Of a DNA stretch of 11,505 nucleotides, positions 1 to 6,706 are shown one piece after another. The notes under the pieces were generated by a model. It made no database searches. It was not told the origin of the DNA and saw nothing but the letters and a program-made list of their open reading frames with translations. Origin of the DNA: Spirogloea muscicola (lineage: Eukaryota > Streptophyta > Zygnematophyceae > Spirogloeales > Spirogloeaceae). Location of the stretch: positions 158,569-170,073 of the forward strand of contig WELB01000065.1 in the NCBI GenBank assembly GCA_009602725.1, written 5' to 3'. Made by a program: the position numbers and the translations under genes. Each line of letters starts with the position of its first letter. Position 1 is the first letter of the stretch.

Positions 1-52
1 GATGCATACAGGTGTTCATGACGGAGCCAAAGGCTAGGCAGACAGGGCGCCC

Positions 53-216
53 TCAATACCCCCGTGTCAGCAGTAGGAAGTCAGATGAGCTGAGGGGAGG
101 AAGAGCAACCCCGCTGCGCAAGCCAGAGGCTGCTGCAAGGGCGCGACCAGCGCGGCGGTGCAAAGCAAGCGCTTGGGAGCGCTGCAGGGACATAGACAGT
201 CGCATACGGTAGCAGG
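53..216 (-). pseudogene. RLE retrotransposon fragment, last ~55 codons
   Basis: This is a C-terminal fragment of the retrotransposon protein that is best preserved at 1452-2303. Read on the minus strand it keeps YRMRLSMSLQRS, then RRAGRALAAASGLRSG, and ends LLLTRGY followed by TGA at 53-55. The equivalent residues in the long copy are YRMRLSVSLQRS, LRAGRALAAASGFRQG and LLTRHY. Similarity starts near 216 and stops at the stop codon. The 3' UTR seen in other copies is absent, so both ends are broken. It lies about 70 bp from the next copy in the same orientation. It cannot encode a working enzyme. Confidence 0.75.
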
Positions 217-285
217 ACACCAGACCCAAAGGCACCGAGCCACCGGGAAGGGCAGCACCCCGCCGAGTGGTCCTTGTACTTGTGC

Positions 286-748
286 ATGGTAAAAACAGGG
301 GGAGGATGGATCACTCAGTAAGTACGAGTGAGGAGCCTCAGATCCGACAGACTAGCTGCCGGGAAGCTATCACCCTGACGAAAGCCAGAGCCCGCAGCGA
401 GAGCACGGCCAGCTCGCAGATGCAGAGCGTGGGCCATGGACCGCTGCAGGGATACAGAGAGGCGCATCCGATATACCTGAGCCCACGAGCCCGCGGCGTT
501 GAAGTCGGCTGGCTCGCCGCGTCTGCGGGACTCAGCCCGCCGCGCAAGCCTAGCCAACAGGTCAAGCCACTGGGACCCAAGAGCCCCGTGCACGTCCACC
601 GCCAAGCGGACGAACTCGTCGGCAGGTGGGTGGTCGGAATGCTTGGCCGCCTTGCAGCGAGCGGCCTTCGAGGCAGCGTGGCCGGCCCGCGAGGCAGAGA
701 GCCCCAGGTTGGAGCGGTCGACCACATCGGTGGTGACTACATCGGCCA
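286..748 (-). pseudogene. RLE retrotransposon fragment, C-terminal ~145 codons
   Basis: This 5'-truncated copy has an intact reading frame from about 748 to the stop at 315-317. It begins inside the endonuclease domain at LADVVTTDVVDRSN, which contains the second catalytic-type Asp. It continues through the conserved block FVRLAVDVHGALGSQWLDLL and ends LSDLRLLTRTY. The upstream residues MTSITDFPTIAVRH do not match the longer copy, so the 5' junction is near 748. Past the stop it shares a 3' UTR start with the 1303-2303 copy (minus strand GTGATCCATCCTCCCCCTG) until about 286, where similarity ends. The two copies therefore belong to the same subfamily. The fragment lacks the zinc-knuckle and the reverse transcriptase. 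Confidence 0.85.
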
Positions 749-861
749 AGTGTCTAACGGCGATGGTGGGGAAATCGGTTATGGACGTCATGCTTGTCTT
801 CCGTCCTGTTACCTTAAGCCTATTCTTCTTTCTTCTTCATTTCTGTGTAACTGTACCATTT

Positions 862-878
862 CTGTTACAGCGTAACAG
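862..878. repeat. Small perfect inverted repeat
   Basis: CTGTTAC, a 3-nt spacer AGC, then GTAACAG form a perfect 7-bp inverted repeat. It sits in a pyrimidine-rich stretch between two retrotransposon fragments. On the plus strand the left arm also looks like a splice acceptor (TTTCTGTTACAG), but no convincing exon follows. The role is unknown and the match may be chance. Confidence 0.4.
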
Positions 879-938
879 CTCTTCCGATGTAAGGCAATGG
901 CTGTGAGAGGCCAGCCCATAGGAATGTACAAGGTCTTG

Positions 939-1018
939 AAGCTGCTTAGCAGGGGTTACTGAGATTTTCGTAGCTGCTTAGTTTCTTATTGTACTTGTTT
1001 TTCTTAGTGCTTTCTGGA
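939..1018 (+). mobile_element. Retrotransposon 3'-end fragment (block 1)
   Basis: This is a plus-strand fragment of the same family. It holds the last codons LLSRGY with TGA at 960-962, followed by about 55 bp of 3' UTR (GTAGCTGCTTAGTTTC and on). It closely matches the copy at 7195-7275. Similarity breaks near 1018, just before a second copy of the same end begins at 1024. The two ends thus lie in tandem about 99 bp apart, measured stop to stop. The direct repeat GCTTAGCAGGGGTTACTGAG occurs in both. Confidence 0.8.
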
Positions 1019-1159
1019 CCCTAGCCTCTCTGATTTGCGGTTGCTTAGCAGGGGTTACTGAGTGATTTGTAGCTGCTTTCTTTTTTTGTGTGCTTTGGTT
1101 TCTTAGCGCTTCCTCTGGCTTCCTCTGGCCCCCTTCTCGTTCTTTGTTCATTCTTTTTT

Positions 1160-1178
1160 GGGCTGGCTTTTCCAGCCC
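1160..1178 (+). other. 3' UTR stem-loop, tail unit 1
   Basis: GGGCTGG, loop CTTTT, CCAGCCC: a perfect 7-bp stem on the retrotransposon sense strand. It lies about 25 nt before the end of the tail unit. The same hairpin occurs in every other retained 3' end of the family in this window (1239-1258, 1334-1353 minus, 7306-7325). In stringent-type LINEs, the reverse transcriptase recognises a 3' stem-loop to prime its own RNA. That role here is inference. Confidence 0.7.
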
Positions 1179-1238
1179 CTATCCTCAATGGGCGAGCCCT
1201 TTCTTTCCCTGGCCCCTTCTCGCACTTTGTTCATTCTT

Positions 1239-1258
1239 GGGCTGGCCCTTTCCAGCCC
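1239..1258 (+). other. 3' UTR stem-loop, tail unit 2
   Basis: GGGCTGG, loop CCCTTT, CCAGCCC: a perfect 7-bp stem. Compared with unit 1 the loop differs in length and sequence while both arms are unchanged. That pattern fits selection on the stem rather than on the primary sequence of the loop. Confidence 0.7.
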
Positions 1259-1333
1259 CTATCCTCTATGGGCGAGCCCTTTTCTTCTTACAGGGCCGGA
1301 AGGGAGAAGAAGTGGCACTCCCAATGGGGGCAA

Positions 1334-1353
1334 GGGCTGCGAAAAGCCAGCCC
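1334..1353 (-). other. 3' UTR stem-loop of the minus-strand copy
   Basis: On the minus strand this reads GGGCTGG, CTTTTC, GCAGCCC: six pairs of the family stem, with the closing pair lost to a G/G mismatch. It occupies the same place in the tail as the plus-strand hairpins at 1160-1178 and 1239-1258, which confirms that it is homologous and not a chance hairpin. Confidence 0.6.
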
Positions 1354-1451
1354 AAAAAGAATTGACAAAGGTTCGAAGGGGCCGAAAAAGCGTGGAGCAG
1401 CTACAAAGGGGACTGAAGAGGCTATGGTAGAGCAGGGGGAGGATGGATCAC

Positions 1452-2306
1452 TCAGTAGTGACGAGTGAGGAGCCTCAGATCCGACAGACTAGCTGCCGGA
1501 AAACAATCCCCCTGACGAAAGCCAGAGGCCGCAGCGAGAGCACGGCCAGCACGCAGATGCAGAGCGTGGGCCATGGACCGCTGAAGGGATACAGACAGTC
1601 GCATCCGGTAGACCTGGGCCCAGGAGCCAGCGGCGTTGAAGTCAGCCGGCTTGCCGCGCCTACGGGACACAGCCCGCCGCGCAAGCCTGGCCAGCAGGTC
1701 AAGCCACTGGGACCCAAGAGCCCCGTGTACGTCCACAGCCAAGGGGACGAACTCATCAGCAGGTGGGTGGTCGGAGTGCTTGGCCGCCTTGCTGCGAGCG
1801 GCCTTCGTGGCAGCGTGGCCAGCCCGCGAGGCAGAGAGCCCCGGGTTGGAGCGGTCGACCACATCGGTGGTGACCACGTCGGCGATGATGCGCGCGCCGC
1901 CGCCCGGCGTCGACGCCACCAGGTCGACACGGCGCGTATGGGGTCCGTCGGCCCTCTGGAGGATGGGCATAACAGAGGTGTTCTCCATTGCGACCGTGTA
2001 GCCGGCCTCCTGGAAGATGCCGAACATGGCATCACGCAGAAGATCGTGAGCCGCTGTACGTTCACCTCCAGTGGCGCAGCGGAGGATGTGCCCCGCCAGC
2101 TCCGCCGGGTCCGTCGACCGCTCCCCACACTCGCACTGCAGCACGCCCAGCAGGCAGGCCGGAGGGAGGTCCAGCAGACGATGGGTGGCCGTACGGAACA
2201 GCTCGTCCGGCATCCGGAGGGCATCATATAGTGGGAGCGCGGAGAGCAAGGCTGCCGCGCCGGGGGAGGCGGCCGCCAGCAACCGAGCACGGCCACGCAC
2301 GTCGCT
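1452..2306 (-). pseudogene. Retrotransposon ORF C-terminus: zinc knuckle plus restriction-like endonuclease
   Basis: The frame is open for 306 codons from 2372 to 1452, but only the part from about residue 24 resembles the family. In that 306-residue numbering, RARLLAAASPGAAALLSALP (28-47) matches the linker typical of algal retroelement proteins. C80, C82, H95 and C99 form a variant CCHC zinc knuckle, where R2-type proteins usually have C-x2/3-C. RRVDL (147-151) and ADVVTTD (164-170) supply two aspartates, D150 and D165, 14 residues apart. This is the spacing of the [K/R]PD-x12-14-D motif of RLE nucleases, with Val in place of Pro. The block FVPLAVDVHGALGSQWLDLL (208-227) follows. In an intact element this nuclease nicks the target DNA to start reverse transcription. 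No start codon belongs to it and the RT is absent, so it is a dead fragment with an undamaged frame. Confidence 0.82.
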
Positions 2307-2311
2307 TGCAG

Positions 2312-2443
2312 GAAAATTTTCGTGTATTTGAAACAAACGAAGGCCAAAGGCCAAGTACAAAGGCAAGCACATCTGAAGACCTACATAATCTACAGCAAAG
2401 TGACCCGCTCAGTAACCACGGGTCAAAACATAAAGGTCGCTAG
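2312..2443 (+). CDS. Possible terminal exon at the retrotransposon junction
   Basis: A plus-strand frame of 43 codons runs from a good splice acceptor (GTCGCTTGCAG ending at 2311) to TAG at 2441-2443. The residues look like ordinary protein (ENFRVFETNEGQRPSTKAST and on, ending SNHGSKHKGR). The acceptor lies only a few bases beyond the 5' junction of the 1303-2303 retrotransposon copy, so the element would sit in the intron before it. I found no convincing upstream exon. The call rests on one acceptor and composition alone, and the frame may be chance. I recognise no family. Confidence 0.22.
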   Translation, partial: ENFRVFETNEGQRPSTKASTSEDLHNLQQSDPLSNHGSKHKGR

Positions 2444-2792
2444 TCGATGCCTGAATACTAGATGTCAGATACGAAGCCCTTCTGCCACCAACTAGAGGGG
2501 ACCAACTTGCAGGGAGGAGCTGCAGCGTGGCTGTGAACGGAAGGGGCAAAAAGCACGGAGACTTTCGCCATGATTCCTACAAGTGGGTGCTCAATAACCT
2601 CTGCTTTGCAAACAGTGTACTGGCTTGGTTTGGCCTGCCTTTCATCTCATGCGCACCGCGCACCTATTCTATGTACATCCCTGCGGATGCTGAGTGGTTG
2701 GCGACGCTTTCCGGCCCTCTGCTTATTCGACTATGCACAAACTACACAGCTATGCGATTGGCTACAGCGATTGGGATACAGGAGCCCCTAGT
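2444..2792. other. Stretch without a recognised gene
   Basis: Modest GC content with several open frames on the plus strand, none with clear splice context or recognisable motifs. One of them extends into sequence that is antisense to a retrotransposon remnant, which argues against its being a gene. I see no regulatory element or repeat here that I can support. Confidence 0.4.
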
Positions 2793-2935
2793 CAACAGCC
2801 GCAAGTTGGAGTACTTAGCAGCTGGAAATTAAAGAGTGGAAAAGAGTCACCCCGACAAAAATCAAAAGCAGCAGCCAAAGCGCGGCCTCCCTGCAATTGC
2901 ACTGCATGAGACAAGTACTTTCAGATTGTACTTAA
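2793..2935 (-). pseudogene. Decayed remnant of the same retrotransposon protein
   Basis: On the minus strand one frame reads LSHAVQLQGGRALAAAFDF and then CRGDSFP. The intact copy has MAHALHLRAGRALAAASGF and then RQGDCFP. Further upstream, with a frame shift, YNLKVLV resembles YRMRLSV. The end (LSDLRLLTRHY in the intact copy) is no longer recognisable. This is much more diverged than the other fragments, so the family has been in this locus for a long time or in more than one wave. Confidence 0.6.
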
Positions 2936-3021
2936 ATGCATCAATCAGATCACTACATGCAGCACCTGAGCATTGGCATGTGAGATAGGATTGGCATGTC
3001 GATACTAAATCTTGCCGGTTT

Positions 3022-3459
3022 CTACTTAGCATGCAACCGTTCATTCCATGGCTGATCACAGTCCAGTGATCGCTCCAAGCTTCTTGCTTGCAACTTGTCC
3101 TGAAGGCCTTGCCTTGACGCTTTGGCGGGTGCTGCAAGGCACTTGGCACTCCTGCATGCCTGAGGAGTACTTTGATCATTCATCAGCTTGAATTCAGCAC
3201 AGATTGATCTGATATGTGGTGTGAAAAGCGGCTCAAGTCGGGCCTGCGAGATGCTGCCACGGCCTTGCAAGCACACATAACGCCCAAGTGAGAGAGTAAT
3301 ACCAAAGGGACATTGCAGCGAGGAGGCACCCGTAGCTACTTCTGACACCGGATGCCTGGCCATGTTCAAAGCTACTCGTCCCAGCTGTGCACTGGTGAAG
3401 TCGGTAAGTGTTGATTCACTGATGCAGGCATGCCCACTGTTGACCTCGATCCTTTCAAG
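3022..3459 (-). CDS. Unrecognised minus-strand open frame, possible exon
   Basis: The minus strand is open for 145 codons between stops at 3460-3462 and 3022-3024, in sequence of only moderate GC where that length is unusual. The composition is protein-like, with stretches such as SESTLTDFTSAQLGRVALNM and CPFGITLSLGRYVCLQG. An ATG lies at 3361-3363, and the frame upstream of it stays open, with possible acceptors (for example TCAACAG) before 3440. So it may be an internal or last exon and not a complete gene. A possible donor sits at its end (GCTAA then GTAGAA). I do not recognise a domain. Gene B ends at 3846 on the same strand, and this frame could belong to a separate downstream gene. Confidence 0.3.
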   Translation of the reverse strand, partial: LERIEVNSGHACISESTLTDFTSAQLGRVALNMARHPVSEVATGASSLQCPFGITLSLGRYVCLQGRGSISQARLEPLFTPHIRSICAEFKLMNDQSTPQACRSAKCLAAPAKASRQGLQDKLQARSLERSLDCDQPWNERLHAK

Positions 3460-3462
3460 TCA

Positions 3463-3845
3463 GGACTTTTGATTGATGTGATAACGCGTCTACTTGCAGA
3501 CACTCACTCATCACCAACACTTGAAATCATTTCTTCGTCACCTCAACTTTCGCTTGCAAGCAATGACAAAATGACCAACTTCTTTTGATCACGGAGGATG
3601 CCACTAAGATCACCACGTGGTACACATTTTGTCGTCCATTATTCAGTCCAAGCCAGTCCTAGCTAAATTCCAAGCTTATCAGCAAATTGCTGAACTAAGG
3701 AGCACAATGTGCAAAGCGTGCAAGGTGATTATACGGCTGCAGCTGACAATGGAGGGGGTCGTCAAGTAAATCATCGTCCGCAGATCAATTCCCAGAGACA
3801 TTGGCTGGCGTTGCAGCTCGCCTGGTTGGCCTAAGAGCGTCAACA
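3463..3845. other. Downstream flank of gene B, no gene seen
   Basis: Moderate-GC sequence that should contain the 3' UTR of gene B. I searched it for TTACA, which would be UGUAA on the minus strand, and found none. The polyadenylation signal of gene B is therefore a variant, lies further away, or the gene ends differently from the model. There are no clear repeats. Confidence 0.4.
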
Positions 3846-6706
3846 CTACAAGTGCTCCTCATCTTCTTCGTCATCGTGCGACCCGGGCTTGGTTTGCACA
3901 TGTGGCCGAGCCTCCCAGTCGGCCTCGTTCAGCAGGTCCAACCAGCTGGCAGGAGTTCCGGCCATCCTTGTGTGTGTTTCCTGGCTGATCTCTTGACTGG
4001 CCGGTGGCGCTCCATCCCCATGATAATAACTCGCAGCATGTGTATCCACTCCTACCCACACCGTGCAATACTACGAAGATGTTAGTGGTGATGTTAGTGT
4101 TGGTGCAAATCTGCGGTCCGTAAAAATTAGCAACAGCATTAAGTGAGGGACTATGTGGCTGTGGATTCACCACTACCGCTTGCAGAGGGCCCTTGAGTGG
4201 TCAAAGGGAGCCCCGCACCTGCAGATGCATGGCCCGCCACTGAATCGCCCTTGCGATCAATGCTGTGGTCCTGCATTGATATGGAGGTACCAGGCCCTGC
4301 AGGATGGGAACTTGCTCCTCCAGCCGTGTCCGCACCTTGTGAAGCAGCGCCAAAAGGCATGTCCCCATCATGGTCCTGCCCTTCACACTCTTTCTCACGT
4401 GCACCATCTGGCTCGCTAATGTGGGTCCTCTCTGCTATCAGCCTGGCTATCCAGGGTGGCATCGCCACAGCCTGCATCAGATCCTGGCAATCACTTTCGA
4501 AGCGGGAGCAGCTGGACTCGTTGCTCTCGAGCTCAGGGGCGTGCTTAAGTGCAGAGTCAGCGGGACCCGTGCCAGAGGTGCGGTTAGCTGGTGCCCTCCA
4601 GACTGGGTCAGGCTGACTCCGTGGCTCTTGTGATGAGAACGCTGCCGGCATGCTCTGGCTCCTGCGTGTTTGCAGCTCCATGCGCTCCTCCGTTGGCTGC
4701 CTGAGTTTGGTCGGCATGCTCCCTGATCGTGGTACGCCTGCTTGCAGCAGTCCACTTGCAGCAGTGCAACTTGCAGACATAGCCTGCCATCAGCACCATT
4801 ACCATCTCATATAAGTGTGCCAAAACCACAGGACATTGAGCAGCACTTGGGCAACTTGCAACAGTGCTAAGCTTGAGTGTTATATTAGATCGTGCACCAC
4901 GTGTTCGTATGATGATGCAAAGACAGACTTGTGCACCTCAGGGAGTCCTTCACGAACTGAGCCAAGCAACGGCAGGGCTTGGCATGATGAATTTACAGCC
5001 ATCCAGAATCGTCGCCTCTGACTTGGAGGAATAAAATGTGGTGTTGTTGGACCTTGGAAATCCCAATCTTGTTCCTGCCATTGTCATTGTTGTCTTCAGA
5101 GACGAACTATATTGACAAGATGACTGCCTGCTGGCACCTAGATACAGAGGATTACACACAGCTCGCAAATCTGGACAACGTGTGAGTCAAGGAGTTGGTC
5201 GGAAGCGAGGGTCGGAGACGTACACTAAGTGCTTGCAGGAAGCCTTCGGCCGCTTTCTGTAAGCGCTGACTCAATGGCGCAGCTGCAAGCATGGTTGACA
5301 GTGCAGCAAGCTGTTGAGTAGCCTCCTGCCACGTCAATGGCGAAGCTGGGAGGCCTGTATCATGTACCTAAATTACAAGACGTCTTTTATCAACAGGATC
5401 TCGTACGTCTTGTGTCAATGTACGTTGTGGAAGCACTCAAGCACCTTCTTGAGTCTAAGGAATCCAGGAGCTCGCAGATAGTGCGTCAATCACAAGACTC
5501 GCTGCAGACTGAGCTGAAAGTAAGTCCGCACGTCAGGTGAAACCTTGATCGGAAGTACCTGCCGTGCTCGTTTGCGTTGTGACATTGTAGCTGCTGCATC
5601 CTCGATGACTTTGTCACCCGTTGCCCTCCTCTTTGACGATGACCTTCCTCCTGGTGCGACCTGGCCTTGCTTGCTGGTCATCACTGCAGACGTAGGCGGC
5701 AGGGGCACACTGCTCGCAGCAGGTTCGACCTCGGTGACGGTCGGCAAGCGGGATGCCGCCTCGCTCTTCCTCCTCGTCTTCCTCGAGGTCCCCAAAGTGC
5801 CTCCACGGATGCTGGTGGTCGGAGCACCGCCGCTGTCTGAGCCCGACGAGCTGCTCCCCGAGCCAGCTGCCACATCCAGCTGAGCGCCTCCCGCCGCTTC
5901 TGGGTCCTCCATGACAGCCTTGCCCTTCTTCTCTCTCGCATGGAGCTTCAGCATCTGGGCGCTCCCCGCCCGCTGCTTGTGGCCTGCCCGGCCGGCAAGC
6001 GCCTCTTCCAATCCCACCGCCATGTCTGCCACTCGTGTGGGCTCCTGCACGAGCTCGGGCTGGCAGCTTTCTTGCAACGAAGCACGGCTCGGTCCAGAGT
6101 GGTCAGCCAGATCAGGCAGAGCTGTGGCTGTGTCAGACGGCAGGCCTCCCCCACTGACTGTGCCGTCTACATCGGGCTGCTGGAGGCTTGTGAGCTCAGG
6201 TTCCTGGACCGGGTGGGGATTCGGCGAGGCCTCCTCATCTGTGGCAAACGGGACTTCCTGGGAGCCAGTGAACTCCAGCGGTGGCTTGCCGGTTGGACTC
6301 GTTTGCTGGCCCTTGCGGCGGTGCGAGCTCGATCTAGCTCTGGCCCGTGGCGTCCAGCCCTGCTGCCAGCCGCCTGCCAGGGCTAGCGCCTGGCTCGCCC
6401 GCTCGCTCTCGCGGGCAGCGCAGTCACTTACAGGAGAGGACGCTGCTGTCACAGTGCCTCTGCAGGCGCTCGACGAGCGCTCGGCCAATGCAGCCCGATG
6501 CAGCAGAGCTGGAGGCGCGGGCCGCGCCGCGTCTCCATGCCGTCCTGCCGCCCAGCAGCGGCGGGCTTGCGCGACCGGCCTGGCGGGCTCTCGACGCCCG
6601 CAGCGCCGCCACCNCGGGGAGGGAGGGAGGAGGGGGGGAGGAGGGAGGGGGGGCGGCCACCCCCCCTCCTGGCGCGGCGCACGTCAGCGGGGCGTGGAGC
6701 CGCCAT
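3846..6706 (-). CDS. Gene B: six-exon gene for a disordered, probably nuclear protein
   Basis: Proposed exons on the minus strand are 6706-6683, 6579-6432, 6373-5559, 5325-5224, 4783-4177 and 4051-3846, giving 634 codons with every splice phase consistent. Introns are 103, 58, 233, 440 and 125 nt. The best donors are GTAAGT at 6431 and GTACGT at 5223. The long exons 3 and 5 are the firmest part. The protein is mostly Ser/Pro/Gly-rich and predicted disordered. A basic cluster SQRKRARQ (about 322-329) looks like a nuclear localisation signal. Exon 4 (330-363) is an amphipathic helix rich in Ala/Leu/Gln. MPPWIARLIAERTHI and ASWLDLLNEADWEARP are the most motif-like parts, and the end DDEEDEEHL is strongly acidic. 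I recognise no family. Uncertain points are the start (see the G-run and N at 6614), the exon 5 donor (4176 or 4218, same phase), and whether the gene ends earlier at 5152. No UGUAA follows the stop. Confidence 0.55.
6614..6657 (+). repeat. G-rich run with an ambiguous base (N)
   Basis: The plus strand has an N at 6614, then a run of about 40 bases of G tracts separated by single A (GGGAGGGAGGGAGG and on). It has far more than the four G tracts needed for a G-quadruplex. On the coding (minus) strand it is a C/T tract, which fits a polypyrimidine tract in the first intron proposed for gene B. The N shows that this homopolymer region is not securely assembled, so the length and reading frame across it cannot be trusted. 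Confidence 0.7.

Larger units (their letters stand above)
1024..1290 (+). mobile_element. Retrotransposon 3'-end fragment with duplicated tail (block 2)
   Basis: This fragment keeps the last 12 codons (SLSDLRLLSRGY, TGA at 1059-1061) and a full 3' UTR. The final part of the UTR is present twice in tandem: about 1125-1206 and 1207-1288. Each unit runs from a CTCG...CTTTGTTCATTCTT segment, through a GGGCTGG/CCAGCCC stem-loop, to ATGGGCGAGCCC and a TTCTT-type tail. The 7114-7358 copy has only one unit, so the duplication belongs to this copy. The tail ends at about 1290, directly facing the tail of the opposite-strand copy at 1303-2303. Confidence 0.85.
1207..1390. repeat. Imperfect inverted repeat from two facing retrotransposon tails
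   Basis: The plus-strand tail unit (1207-1288) and the minus-strand tail (about 1303-1390) are homologous and face each other, with only about 14 bp between them (around ACAGGGCCGGAAGG). TTCTTCTT on the left is mirrored by GAGAAGAAG on the right. A transcript through this point could fold into an imperfect hairpin with arms of roughly 80 nt. Confidence 0.7.
1303..2306 (-). mobile_element. 5'-truncated RLE non-LTR retrotransposon copy
   Basis: This is the longest copy of the family in the window. It runs on the minus strand from a 5' junction near 2303-2306, through an intact C-terminal frame (stop at 1452-1454), into about 150 bp of 3' UTR that ends near 1303 with CACTTCTTCTC. The UTR carries the family hairpin (1334-1353) and a CTTTGTCAATTCTT segment. 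The reverse transcriptase domain, the 5' UTR and any first ORF are missing, as expected for 5' truncation during target-primed reverse transcription. A target-site duplication is not evident by eye. Green-algal LINEs with an RLE include the Dualen/RandI type, and R2, CRE and NeSL are other RLE clades. I cannot assign a clade without the missing RT. Confidence 0.8.

Noticed and set aside
1443-2231. 262-codon plus-strand open frame
   Set aside because: It is exactly antisense to the retrotransposon endonuclease frame. A parallel shadow lies opposite the 286-748 copy, as expected from shared sequence and not from a gene.
2527-2909. Two plus-strand open frames of about 70-100 codons
   Set aside because: The better-looking one (ending ARPPCNCTA) is largely antisense to the retrotransposon remnant at 2793-2935. 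The other has no ATG start near its beginning, no motif and no splice support.
3403-3500. Plus-strand GTAAGT ... CTTGCAG pair that looks like an intron
   Set aside because: The joined exons give only a very short product, and the minus strand is open through the same stretch for 145 codons. The pair is weaker evidence than the opposing frame.
4153-4633. Several plus-strand frames opposite gene B exon 5
   Set aside because: They are shadows of the 211-codon minus-strand frame, which has the more natural codon and residue use.
5490-5558. 45-nt intron joining LSLQRVL to the third gene B exon
   Set aside because: The resulting frame ends at once in TGA. The same donor joined to the acceptor at 5326 keeps phase and continues into a good helical exon.
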